Made by a program: the position numbers and the translations under genes. The notes under the pieces were generated by a model that saw only the letters and a list, made by a program, of their open reading frames with translations, searched no databases and was not told where the DNA came from. DNA of 64,000 nucleotides from Hyalella azteca (lineage: Eukaryota > Arthropoda > Malacostraca > Amphipoda > Hyalellidae), in NCBI RefSeq assembly GCF_000764305.2, contig NW_025937347.1:1-64000 (forward strand). Reading direction: 5' to 3'. Positions 50,851 to 62,744 of the stretch are shown here, piece by piece (the stretch's first letter is position 1; the number at the start of each line of letters is the position of its first letter).

Positions 50851-52950
50851 CTCTAGCTCCCATACAAACAGTCGCAAGTGAGCGATGCTCGGACTATCAA
50901 TGCACTTCTAAACGAAGCTTCTGAAAGCTTAGGTGTTTAAGGCCGAGTTTAACGGACTTTGTGTCGACACAATTCAGCACTCAAACGTATCGACTGCGAT
51001 CAATATTATTGGAGCAACAACAGAACAGAGCTTCATCTTTATAAGATTCTAAATATTTAAATTTATTTGGAATCCGATATAGTTTGTATCATAATGCTTC
51101 GCGAACAGGAAGCATTACTCGTTTAAAACGAATCACTGCCTTTAGTTAGATGAATCCACATCGCTGCTAATTCATTTTCTTATTTTTTACCTTGATCGCA
51201 GAGAAAAGTTTAAATATTGTGGGCACAATTATTTATCTAAATTTTAGTAATTAAATGGCTCGCACATCTTCTCAAGCGAATATTTTCTTGGCGCTGATGT
51301 ATAATAGTCAAATTTTTGTTACGGATGATCACTACTTCTCGTTTTTTGCGTTTGAAGTATTTCGATAAAGACGGACTCCAATTCAGTCTGCATACTTATG
51401 GAGCAGTTGCATCTGATAAGAGATCCAAGGTATCAATTAAGCTTTGCTCTACTACGCGCCGAACCGTACTGGATCAGCTACAAATTAGGCGATCCCATAA
51501 GGAACTTATGCCTAATTGATGAGATTTGGTATACAATTGCGTCCCCAATCAACGCAGCGATTTCTTATCGCTTGTCCACACTGGAAAAACTCAGTTATTT
51601 TCTAGTCTTTAGTCGCAGGGTTGCTCATCATGTTGTTGAGGAGGTAAAAACAAGCGTAGCATTTATGATGGGCACCGCCATTAGTCATGGCTATTGTCGC
51701 CGCACGCGGCCAAGACTATCGCTTCTTGAAGCGCTCCGACTGAATCAGAAGCAGCAGCTCAGCCTTATAAATAAATAAAAAACATGAACCATCAGCTGCA
51801 TGAAGAGGCCTCTAGCTGAAAAGACTTGGCACTTATCCTGGATAAGTTATTTTGACTACCTCATAATTTTGCAGCTCACCTCAAGCCAAACTCAGATCTC
51901 GATAACCAGCGATCGAATCTTACATCTACAAGCGGGTTTTCAATAACAAGAGCTAAGAGCCACTTTATTTTTTTCAATCGATCTATATCGGTGCTCCCTT
52001 TATTTAATATAAATTCTTTTAGAGGATAAGAATTTAGTAGGCCCAATGTATTCTTTAATTCTTACCTGAGTCACTTATGGCGGTTAAATCATTTAAGAAT
52101 TACAAAGGACATAGAGAAATATCAATTAAGTTCAAGGGAAAACACGAGTAAAGAGTCTTGGACGGTGTTGATATAAATTTGAAACGACGTAATGTATTCC
52201 AAAGGATTACTGGCCAAAAAACCGACTGCGTTAGTACTTGTAATGCTTGAAAAATGATATTGAATGTTGAATGAAAACATTTATCAAACACTGCCTCCTT
52301 GTCATAAACTTCACATAATTCGAGAATGTTTCTTTCATGCTTCCACGGTACAGCGGGAAACATGACTCTTATGCACAGAATATTAAATATGTTTCACTAT
52401 GACGTAATATTTAATTTGATATATATTTTTTTTAGTTTGGATAAGCTTCAGAACGATTGCAAGCAATACTTCATCTACATTTCGGTTTTCGGTTTAATAT
52501 TAATTGTTGCCTAACGATGCATAGGATTATTATGCAAAGACAAGAATGATATGCAGCTGTTTAGACCGAATCGAATTGAGGTTTAGCTATGGTTGAGTAT
52601 TGCATTATTTTTTGTAGGTGATTTTTATTCTATCGCGATGTATGAATGAATACCAAATGAATTCAGGAATGGCTGAGGTTTTATATCTAAAATTGATAAT
52701 TTCTAATTTCGCATGTTATCGAATATTGGGGTCAAGTTTGTTCATATATTATAATGCATAAATTGCGCGAGAAATAAACAAACACACATAAAAAAATGTC
52801 GGTGCATCGATAATAAAAAATTTAGTCTCTCATTTTGGGAGCTAGAGTCTAGTTCTGCAAGCGCTTAGATAGGCTGTAGATTTTTAAATTTGTCCAAAAG
52901 ATCCCTCGGCCAATATTGTCTGTACTACACCGAATTTGTATATATTTTCC
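50851..52950. other. Intergenic DNA
   Basis: A 126-codon ORF at 51398-51778 on the plus strand is the longest frame and ends in a run of Q/L/S residues. I do not recognise it and a second overlapping frame is open too, so it is not called as a gene. Confidence 0.4.
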
Positions 52951-52964
52951 ACAGCAGGTAGTCG

Positions 52965-53025
52965 GTGAGCGGTCGCCCCACGTTCGCCCGACGGTCGCCC
53001 CACGGTCGCCCGACTGTCGGCCAAC
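52965..53025 (+). repeat. Short GC-rich tandem repeat
   Basis: Three to four units of about 15-16 bp based on CGGTCGCCCCACG and CGGTCGCCCGAC. Confidence 0.8.
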
Positions 53026-53264
53026 TTTCGAGTGGTGCACATGTTGCTTAAAATTTCAACAGGGAAGACGAATGGCAGGAAGTCATCGCATTTGGCTAGT
53101 GGTGGCCTCGTCTGTATGCAAGTGCGCCTCGTTCTAATTAAACTCTAATACATAGTAATGGAGATTGCAATCATAGACTTTACTGGATTTCATCTGCAAT
53201 AATATGCAAAAGGGCCTTTAGGGAGCATTCCTGGGCGGCTTTCATTATCCCGTAGTGAAGTGAT

Positions 53265-53590
53265 AGTTGAGGTGTTAATGGTGAGTAGGATAGTTGAGGT
53301 ATTGGTGAGTAGGATAGTTGAGGTGTTGATGGTGAGTAGGATAGTTGAGGTGTTAATGGTGAGTTGGATAGTTGAGGTGTTAATGGTGAGTAGGATAGTT
53401 GAGGTGTTGATGGTGAGTATAGGATAGTTGAAGTGTTGATGGTGAGTAGGATAGTTGAGGTATTGGTGAGTAAGATTGTTGCATGAGGTGTTAATGGTGA
53501 GTAGGATAGTTGAGGTGTTGATTGTGATTAGGATAGTTGAGGTGATGGTGAGCAGGATAGTTGAGGTGTTAAGGGTGAGAAGGATAGTTC
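53265..53590 (+). repeat. 27-bp minisatellite
   Basis: About twelve units of AGGATAGTTGAGGTGTTAAT plus GGTGAGT with length variants of 21-33 bp. Each unit carries a donor-like GGTGAGTA. Confidence 0.93.
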
Positions 53591-54251
53591 TCAGCTGAAT
53601 AAGATAGCTCTCCTATCTAATTTAACTCGCAAGTGAAACGCTACATTTCAATAATATCCAACAATTCAATGAGAAACTCAATGCATTTATTGGGTGGTTA
53701 AGATCTGGTCAAAGTTCTGGTGGGACTGTGAACACGAGTTTAAATCTAGTGTTTTTGATAGAACCTATTTTTTTAGTTCTCTCTATTTTTTAAACTATGC
53801 TCACTTCTCTCGTGGTACTGTAACTTAATTAAATGTGAAGCTGATTATGCCAATCTTTGCTTCAACGTGATAGTGAAAGAAGCCAGAGCAGTTCTAATGG
53901 ACGAATGCTTTTGATTTCATTCAAAACTCTATCTAAATTATCTAACTTGTGTTCAAAATGTACACATTATTTCGCTTGGCACTCTGTTGCGGAGTGAATA
54001 GTATTTATCAATATAATGTCAGAGGTTTGAAAGGGTTGTACCATAATTAATCAATGCTGGGGACATTTTTTACTCACTTGATTTCAGCTGTTACCATCAC
54101 AGAGTCGAGAAATGTAACATGTATCTCTGAGGCAAAAAAGTGGGTCATGTTATATACAAAACTATAAAGAACTACAAATGAAATAATTCCATCCTGATTT
54201 GAGTTTAGAGCTGACTCCTGCGTTGGAATAATTTTAGAGATTATTATTTTT

Positions 54252-54416
54252 GGCGCATTTTCTCATTTATGGAAAAAATGCACTATTGTGCTCGCCATGT
54301 CCGTCTGTCCGTTCGTCCGTCTGTCCATCCGTCTGTCCGTCCGTGACTTCACGTTTTCGTTGACGGCGAAATGCTCTCTCTGTCGTTCACTGCAGTGAGT
54401 ACTGAGTTATATTTTT
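54252..54416 (+). mobile_element. Foldback element, copy A
   Basis: Starts GGCGCATTTTCTCATTTATG, contains CCGTCTGTCCG microsatellite-like sequence and TGACTTCACGTTTTCG, and ends with CACTGCAGTGAGTACTGAGT. This copy is partly degenerate in the inner repeat. Confidence 0.85.
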
Positions 54417-55069
54417 TATGTGAAACAGTTCATCAAACATCAAATGTATTTGTTTTAAAAAATCTATTATTTTTGTTACGATTATAGAGTTTATTTTAAA
54501 ACTACGATTTTCTTTCATTACCGTATTCCATATATTTTAATAATGGTCATAGTATTATTCGTATTTTGTTCGTTCTATTTTTTAAACCATATCAATGGAA
54601 CTCAAAATTAGCGTGCGCATTGCTGTATTACAGCGTCGGTATGCAGCTGTGGAAATGAAATTGCCTGAATAATCATAACAATTTTAGATGATATGAGAAA
54701 TATTATATTCCCACATTATATTCAATCCACTGGACTAAAGTAATTCTCAGCAGATTATTGCCTTGGAATTAAAAAACTGATAGTTTTTGCTGTGAATTTT
54801 TTGCTGATGGGTTTAAGTGCCATAAATCAATAAATAAAATGCAAATTTAGGTCAAAAATGACGTTGTCAAATTTCAATCTACTTCTGTCGCATTCCCAAA
54901 CTTTTATCAATCTTCCAAGTCTTTACTAGGCATCAAGTCTTTACTAGGCATCATTTTATTTCTCTCGTTTGAAGAGGAAGTTGGTCATTGCAGAGCTTGT
55001 GTGAAAGTTTAGATTCTCGCCGTGTTTGCTTCAGACTCCTAGCTTGAGTCTATATAGCAGGAATCATTT

Positions 55070-55098
55070 ATAAGTAAGTATAAGTAAGTAAGTATAAG
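55070..55098 (+). repeat. AAGT-type microsatellite
   Basis: Short runs of TAAGTA repeats, partly interrupted. Confidence 0.9.
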
Positions 55099-55419
55099 TA
55101 TGCCCAATAGACTTAAAATGCGCCATATCTACAGACATATTCATAGTTATATAGAAATGCGTTCGATTGAGATATTTATGCTCAAACAACCATGTATACA
55201 TTTTGATTATATTTGTTTATTTGCATTTATAAATCGTCGGATTATTCACGAAGCTCCTTGGAGATGAGTTACAATTCAGAGAACTCGAATCAATTGGCAA
55301 TTATTGTCGAAAATAGACTCAAAACACGCCATATCTAATCTAATTATCGCGAACTAACTTCTGCAAAATGGACATCATTTGCAGGTGAATAAATTTGTCT
55401 CAAACCCTCGTAAGGTTAA

Positions 55420-55565
55420 AAAATATAACTCAGTACTCACTGCAGTGAGTGACAGAGAGCGCATTTTCTCGTCGACGAAAACGTGAAGTCACGTACGGAC
55501 AGACAGACGGACGGACATGACGAGCACAATAAGGCATTTTTTCCATAAATGAGAAAATGCGCTAA
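55420..55565 (-). mobile_element. Foldback element, copy B (inverted)
   Basis: Reverse-complement copy of the same element; on this strand it shows ACTCACTGCAGTGAGT, a perfect 16-bp palindrome, then GCGCATTTTCTCGTCGAC and a closing GAGAAAATGCGC. Confidence 0.88.
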
Positions 55566-56343
55566 AACTAAGCAACAATGTCTCCGTTAAAATTGTCTGG
55601 CGTTTCGTGAAGATTGCAAACAAATTCGTCTCGGGTGTAACAGACGAGCGGACCGATGAGCGCGCCAAGCGTCGGATCCCGTCGGTGTCTGCCGCGCGCT
55701 GCCTGACGACCTCCTGAGCAACGACCGGTAATGGACTCGTGAAAAAATGAGCATGCGATTGGTATGCGACAAGAGCTTTATCTCCGACACCCATGGTAAA
55801 TAATTACTGACTTACGCGACCTCAAATGAGATGCGCGCCAGAAAATACAGCACTAAATGAGCACTAAATCTGTTGCAGAGAAAGAAGAAATAGTTGCGCG
55901 TTTTTATTAGCTCTCTTAATGAGACATTGACAAGGTGAAATTGTCAACAGACATGGAAAGAGTATGCAGATAATATCTAAATTAGAAGTGAATGAGTTTG
56001 GAAACGTTTGACAATTATGGTGCTCATGGACGGGACTCTGATTTAATCTTTTCCTCTAACCTCGCTGATTTATGTTTCCATCTTTAAACTCCATTTGGTT
56101 AATTGGATCAAGAAGCTGTGATAGATTAGGGCATTATTATCATCGGTAACGTTTGTGTTGAATTTTGTACTTTTAATTTATTTAATTTAATTTTTGCATG
56201 CAGTTTGTTGACTTCAGCCCCACAGTTCAGGTAGGGAATTAATCTAACAAGAGTCCATGGCATCAAGCGTTAGCACCTCTGCAGAGCTGGCTTCTATATC
56301 GAGCATTCCCCAGGTCAGCGCTGTTAATGAATTCTTCTTATTA

Positions 56344-56484
56344 ACGCATTTTCTCATTTATGAAAAAATGCGCTATTGTGCTCGTCATGTCCGTCTGTCT
56401 GTCCGTCCGTGACTTCACGTTTTGGTCGACGAGAAAATGCGCTCTCAGTCACTCACTGCAGTGAGTACTGAGTTATATTTTTTT
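56344..56484 (+). mobile_element. Foldback element, copy C
   Basis: Opens GCATTTTCTCATTTATG then AAAAAATGCGC (a 9-10-bp hairpin), has the CCGTCTGT tract, and GAGAAAATGCGCTCTC as the inverted mate of the start, ending in the ACTCACTGCAGTGAGT palindrome. Confidence 0.9.
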
Positions 56485-57090
56485 GTTTTGCCTATACAGC
56501 ATTAATTCCCGCCGGCCAACAAAATGCTGTCACTGAACACCCTGATGTAAATATACTCCTCGCGTATATTTTCCCGACCCTGTTTGGCCCAACAAAAAAC
56601 TTAAACGCATGACTCAATTAATTTCTAAGAGATTTATGAATTATTTCAGTGCATATAGCATTTTTAAATTTAATAGCAGCTCAGACAAAATTTGATGATT
56701 CTCAAAATGTCTTTAAATATAATTTGATGTATTTCTCACTTTATTTTGTGCAATTTTGTAAAGTGATCATAACGGAGCATGTGTAGATGTCTGTAATAGT
56801 TGTAGATATTCCACTTACAAATACTCTCGTACAAAGGATATATCAAATAACTATAGTTTATGCATGGGTTGTAACGTGAACTACTTTTATATATGAAAAA
56901 TCTGACGTCATTAATTACTTTTATTTGGGCTTAAAAAAGGAAATTTTTGGGAATGTTTCATTGAAGACCTCAATGCCGTACGTAAATCTTGCCATACTCA
57001 CCTATCTTTTTAGAAAAATTGCCGTAAAACGATGACCGGCATTTTATTGGCCAGCCGGATGTGAAAAGAAACACCGTGTAGCCGTTTTTA

Positions 57091-57246
57091 GCGCATTTTC
57101 TCATTTATGAAAAAAAATGCACTATTGTGCTCGCCATGTCCGTCCGTCTGTCCGTCTGTCTGTCCGTCCGTGACTTTATGTTTTCGTCGATGAGAAAATG
57201 CGCTCTCTGTCACTCACTGCAGTGAGTACTGAGTTATATTTTTTTA
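57091..57246 (+). mobile_element. Foldback element, copy D
   Basis: Nearly the same as copy C: GCGCATTTTCTCATTTATG start, CCGTCCGTCTGTCCG tract, GAGAAAATGCGCTCTC and the 16-bp palindrome. Flanks differ from the other copies, as expected for insertions. Confidence 0.9.
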
Positions 57247-58260
57247 CCATTTAACGAAGGAAAACCGTACTAAATTTGAAAAAAATGGCGAAATCATTTA
57301 TTTAGTTTGACTTGGCCGTAGGCCACTTGAATACCGGTCAGACCGATTTTTCACCGCTATTTCAAACTGTGGTGTATATGGGATGGACTTTCCCCTCGGA
57401 TTAGTATTTTAAAATTCAGTAATTAGTAAAGATAATAATGTAAAAATCAGAATTCTTAATTTTCATTTTGTGTGTGGGTTTCGTTACTCATCAAATAGTT
57501 CCACTTTTTAGATTGCCACTGCAGTGCTTTTCTAGTGGAAAAGTGGCAAGCATCATGTTAGTCCACAAAAAAGTGTGGGCCTAATTATTATTATTTCATA
57601 TTTCTCATTTGAGTATGCACGGTAGTAGATATTCAAGTGGCAAATAATATCATGTTTAAAAATTCACGGAAAAATGCATGGTCAGAAATATTTTTTTGCC
57701 AGTCAAGTGATCTATTTTCACTATGCCTGGGGTGCCGACGTGCGCACTGTTTTTCATTTAGGTTCATCCATCTCAGAGCTTGTTTCTGCTAACAAATTAC
57801 AAATAAACAATCGTTATGGCGAAAACTCACACAAATTCTTTTATTTTCGCTTAGGGTGCATCACATGAAACATGTTAGTTATTTATTTTGAGCAGAAATT
57901 ATCTATCTAAATATCTCATTGAGATGAAGATGATCGTTATCAAGCTTGAGTGGATGAAAATTAGTTTTATTTTTTTCCTATTTCACGCAGGGAATTACAT
58001 TTTTAGAGGCTACTGTACACGGGCGGATGTTGATTGTCGAATGATTGACAAAACCAGCAGTAGCAGTTGGAATGACCGCTTAAGCCCTCATTCAGTTGTA
58101 AAATAATCCCATTTTAATATTGAAGGTGAGATTTCCACATATGTTGACAACACGTTGGGCATTTACCGCCGCTTGATAATCTTGATTATTGGAGTTTTGG
58201 TCAGCGTGCAGGTGGAATTGTTTAGTTCAACTACACTACACCATTTACTGGGACCGAGGT
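57247..58260. other. Intergenic DNA
   Basis: No gene or repeat recognised. Confidence 0.5.
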
Positions 58261-58264
58261 TTAA

Positions 58265-58337
58265 TGCCACTATGCATAATGTGGCATTATTATATGTGGC
58301 ATTATAATGCCACATTATGAATAACCGCATAGTGGCA
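58265..58337. other. 73-bp nested palindrome
   Basis: TGCCACTATGC at the left end is matched by GCATAGTGGCA at the right end, and inside these ATAATGTGGCATTAT pairs with ATAATGCCACATTAT. The whole can fold into one long hairpin; it may be a tiny foldback transposon. Confidence 0.88.
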
Positions 58338-58423
58338 GGTTACCATACAAACTACTTCTGCAACCGACATCATACTGGGTACAGATGAGCTATACTGGCA
58401 CATCTCAGTGAAGTACGCAAATA

Positions 58424-58600
58424 ATGTACGCCACACACTGTAAGGTACCACCATACAGCGCGGTCATGCCACACTGTAAGGTACCGCCACACAGCGCGGT
58501 CATGCTACACTGTAAGGTACCACCATACAGCGCGGTCATGCCACACTGTAAGGTACCGCCACACAGCGCGGTCATGCCACACTGTAAGGTACCGCCACAT
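58424..58600 (+). repeat. 36-bp minisatellite with two-unit higher-order pattern
   Basis: Five units of CACTGTAAGGTACC(A/G)CCA and ACAGCGCGGTCATG alternate between two variants, giving a 72-bp dimer at first. In frame it encodes a 12-residue repeat (HCKVPPYSAVMP / HCKVPPHSAVMP) within a 76-codon ORF, but no gene context supports translation. Confidence 0.93.
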
Positions 58601-58659
58601 CACTCCGGTCTCATGTCACGCGCGCGGCCAGTCTCGCTCATGGCAGTCTGGTGATAAGT

Positions 58660-60540
58660 GCCCTGCTGTGTCGCTAGCTCGTCTCGCACCTGCCATGCTT
58701 AGGGTGTCTTATTGCACGCTATAAATCCCACTCAGTATCAACACTCCCCACTCTTATTGGACGATATAATTCCCACTCAGTATCAGCACTCCACTCGACA
58801 GAGCACAGTTCATGGTGAGTGGAAATGAACACCGTCGATTCCATGATAGTTTCAATTCGAAAAGAAGGTGAATTTTAAGTTATAACTGTGTCTTGTCACG
58901 TGCTGGTTATAATGGATTGATGTGATGATTTAATCATATTTAATTATTTGGAAATATGTGTATTAATTTTAGATTTTGAATCAAACTTTGAGATTGACAA
59001 CAAATTATGTTTTGTGTCCCTGTAGAGTTGATTTGGCGCACTGGAACCAAAATCGTTTGCATGAACTATTTGGCGCTCGTTATCAGATGAAATATACCTA
59101 TCTTTCATAATCGTTGAAACAATTCATTTGTGAGCAGCATTCCATTGATAATGCGAATAATTTAAACAGTTTTTTGGAACTCTGAACAAGTAGCCGAAAT
59201 TTCAACACGCATTAGGAAAAAAGAAACTTTTACAAGCCTACGGGGTTTACTCAGAGATTCTCAATTCGCACATAAAGTTTCTTTGACAACGTTTTGCGAC
59301 GCACCTGAACCCAAGGCATCGATCTTGCTCACTCTCATGATACGTATATTGAATATTTAAATAACGGGTGAAATATACATAATTATACTTCTAATTCTTC
59401 GAAAACTTGGCTTCTATTCGAATTAATGTTGCTTCTGAGAGTTCGTTAATGAAATTAAAAAATTGATATTTTATTATGTTATGTGTAGCAAGACTTTTTT
59501 AACGGTGAGGATAACTGAACAATTTTTTAATATTTTTATTTCCAATTTTGAATATTACTTGCTTCATAGCGAACTGTGTATGCATCACCAATTTAATAAA
59601 AAAATTTCACTGTCTAACCAATGAAATGAGAGCAACTTTCTCCACTCGAATATTCTAGTACAAATATTTAATTTTCTCTGAATTAATTTTTTATGAGTAG
59701 TCTTTAAAGTTAATATATTATTAACATATAGCTCGCGTTGCACCGCACATTGTAGTCAATGGTCGGCGTTTTGCATGATATTTTTCGCAAGTCACGGACT
59801 CACGTACGTGTTTCAAAGCTTCAATAACATACATTGAAGTCTCCGAAGTACTTCTGCATATCAAAGAATTACAGGAACGAAATATCACATCTTCGACACA
59901 ATTGACGATAGATTATTATAATTTATTATAATAACACGAGGATGTAATTAAGCCGTAGTTGACAGTAAGATTATATTTCCGAATCAAATAATGTGCGCAC
60001 TCTACTGAAATAGCGTCCAGCAGAAAAAAAAAACACAATTTTCACAGAAAGTATACTAACGAACTAATTTATTCATTTATATACATAAAATTCTAAAAAA
60101 ACATAAAATACATAATACATGTACATAAAAATAAAATTCTAAAATCATCTATAGCTACTTAATTCTTTTAACCATCCTTAATAAATTTCTTGCCGTATCA
60201 CACTTGCAAGTCAGAGGTTGACCGTTTGAAGGAAGAACATTTCCGCGGCGTCAGCAGAAAAGGAGAAGTCGTACGTGTGCCTGCATTAATGTGATGGCGG
60301 GTGGAGAGTGCGAGCGCACGCTAACCAATCTATAATACTGGGGAATTTGAAACCGTTTTTCGCCATCCAAATAATTAATTCAAGAAAATCCTTGCATAAA
60401 TAAGTTATTCACAAAATTTCAGTCAACGATCAGGTACCTCAACTTCGAATGGCTTTCAAATGTGCACTTAAAAATTAAAATTTTAAAAGTCATGAATTTG
60501 ATCATTTACACACTTCAGCAATCCAAGTGAGACAACAGCA
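58660..60540. other. Intergenic DNA
   Basis: A short duplication (ATTCCCACTCAGTATCA at two places near 58720-58790) and otherwise AT-rich sequence with no gene recognised. Confidence 0.5.
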
Positions 60541-60555
60541 ATTTCCTGGAAATTT

Positions 60556-62340
60556 TCAGTTCCATTTTAGGCTTCGCTTCATCGTATTCCGTCGAGCTTG
60601 TGTTTCATTGTTTGATGTAAATCGCCTACGGGCTGCGTTTCGCAGTCTGCTGAAAAAATTGTGTACAGGTTACGTAAATTTGGTCGTGAAGTTTGAAGTA
60701 CCAGGGGGATTTTCAGGACGGTGATTTGTTGGAGGTAAGGACTTTGCAAAGACTTTGCTAGTCGACTTTTATCCTGAAGGATTCATTTCAGTATTCTCAT
60801 CCAAGGCCTCGGTTCCACGTTAAACAATCGGATTTATATTGGGCATCCTTCCTTCTTATCCATTGAAGGGATTTTTCATTCTCGAACGGCGTTTTCTATG
60901 TTTTCGTTTTCTGGAATGTCGATCGTCAGACGAAGCCTTAATTTTTTCACCAGTCGACTCGCTTTCAGAAGAAGTTTCTTTTACGAATGTTGACGACGTT
61001 TTAGATTCATTTTCAGTTTTCTTGCTTTTATGTTCTTCTTTTATACTCTCTTCCTTTAGTTTTTTACTGTTTTCTCCAATTATTGTTGCCGTTTTGTTGA
61101 GAGCGAATTTTTTCAGGCCTGGCGATTCTTTTATTTTGGATTGAACTTACTTAGTGACATTCCCGATTGGAGTTATTTTCGCTTCGGTTTTATTTTCCTT
61201 CTGAGTCGTCACTCCATTGATGCTCTTAATTTCTTTGATTCGAGTGAGATTCTTATTGGGACTTGCAATCAAGGTTTGCTTTTTAAATTTTTCTCCGCCG
61301 TCTTTTAGTATCGTCAATGTTTTGGCTTAAATTTTCTCGCCTCCATGTTTCAGTGGTGTCTCTCGAATTGTCTTGTTCTTGAGCGCCCCGTCGACGGTGA
61401 CTTAATTATTTATATTTGTCACGATAGTTTTGGGATCACTCTTCGATACGTGGGTGGAAATTTCGGGATCCTCTTACCACTCGTCCAAAGAATCAAGCCA
61501 GAATTATGAGGCTGGCTTTTAGGTCAAATTAGCATTTTAACTAACCTATTGATCGGTGGCATTAAGCGTCGTGTTCTTCTCAGCCAAAATACTCATGGTT
61601 TCGTGAGTCATGGCGCCTTGTGTTTAGGGCTTCACCTTCATGAAAGAGTTCTTCGCTGTAGCAGGCGGAGTTTCGGGCACGGGTATGAGCTCAAGGTAGA
61701 AGCCTTCACTATTTGCCGATGGTATTGACGGAAACAAAAGGTAAACTATACCCTTTTATTCTTTTTGCACACACTTCATGAATACTAATGTTGATAGTGT
61801 GAGCTAATTTTCTTCATTCTGTAAGTTCAAGGCGACGGTTGATACAAAACTCTATTTAGTACGGTAGATGCCCCGAAGTGAAGTTTCAAAGATGAATAAT
61901 GCTACTTCATAATCGTAAACGTTCGTGAATCTGTCGTAGTTCCTAGTGACGACTAAAGTTACTCGTTTCTTCAATTCTTCATCTTTCAGCTGAAGTTCCA
62001 AATTTTGGACGCTGGCAGCCTGATCTCGTTACCCGGATTTCTGGAGCATCAAATTATTTTCCACAACTTCATTTGATGTCGAGGTGTTTCCTCGCACACT
62101 GGCAACCGAAATTTAGGTTCGTTGAGTTGGACCAGCTGGAAACGAATGATTTAGACGGCTAAGTGGAGTGTGCCACACTCCCTACAATGAACAAACTTCT
62201 TTCATATCGCCATTAGCTTTAGATTGCTGCTGGTACGACTGCAGCAAATTGGTCCAGGACAACGATAACTGCAACAAATTCAGTAGTATTAAGATGAGGA
62301 TAATCAAGAAGCATACTTTCTCTTCTTTTGTCACTGCCAT
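60556..62340 (-). pseudogene. Long coding-like frame with 19 in-frame TAA/TAG and no TGA
   Basis: Reading the minus strand from ATG at 62338-62340 to TGA at 60556-60558 gives 594 codons without frameshift. Fifteen TAA and four TAG interrupt it; TGA occurs only at the end. The start is MAVTKEEK followed by the hydrophobic stretch CFLIILILILLNLLQL, like a signal anchor. Later parts read EELKKRVTLVVTRNYDRF and DYEVALFIFETSLRGIYR. The longest uninterrupted stretch, 101 codons at about 60859-61146, is Lys/Glu/Ser-rich and ends in SRKRKHRKRRSRMK. TAA numbers are close to chance, TAG and TGA are below it. Possible readings are a gene in a code where TAA and TAG are sense (as in many ciliates), an old pseudogene, or chance in purine-rich DNA. 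No family recognised. Confidence 0.3.
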
Positions 62341-62440
62341 TGAGGCGGCATTCAGTCGAACTCTTGCTGGATGAAATTTCGGTTCTTCTATCGGGGGCTT
62401 GGTTTTGGGATGATTGAAGTGACGAAAGCGTTGACCGAGT

Positions 62441-62667
62441 TCAAGTTTTCAAAAACTAAAGCACTTTTGGAACTATATTCCACCTTCGGCCTTCTTTCAC
62501 AGAAATAATTTTCAAACGCAAGAACTGCAAATTTTCTCTTTTAACCGTCACGACGCCAGATGAGCTAAGTTCGATCGTATTCAAGCTACCGCAGCAATTT
62601 GGTATGTCATGTAAATCTGTAACCTCCTTTTGAAGGGAACTCGAATTTAAGATTACTTGTTGTTCTG
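62441..62667 (-). other. Second coding-like stretch, minus strand
   Basis: After a TTTTCAG acceptor-like site (rightmost base about 62668) the minus strand is open for about 70 codons in one frame: EQQVILNSSSLQKEVTDLHD, then IELSSSGVVTVKRENLQFLR and KEGRRWNIVPKVL. A TAG follows, then five codons later a TGA at 62441-62443, about 100 bases before the ATG of the next frame. It may be an exon of a standard-code gene, or the end of a second gene if TAG is sense. Not recognised. Confidence 0.25.
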
Positions 62668-62744
62668 AAAATTTAAACTTGGTTCCTTTTTATCATTGAG
62701 GTTTCCTAGATACGGCAATTTTATTTTAATTTTTTTTGCAGGCT

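Noticed and set aside
51316..51778. 67- and 126-codon ORFs on the plus strand
   Set aside because: Overlapping frames are both open, there is no family resemblance, and no splice or promoter context supports a gene.
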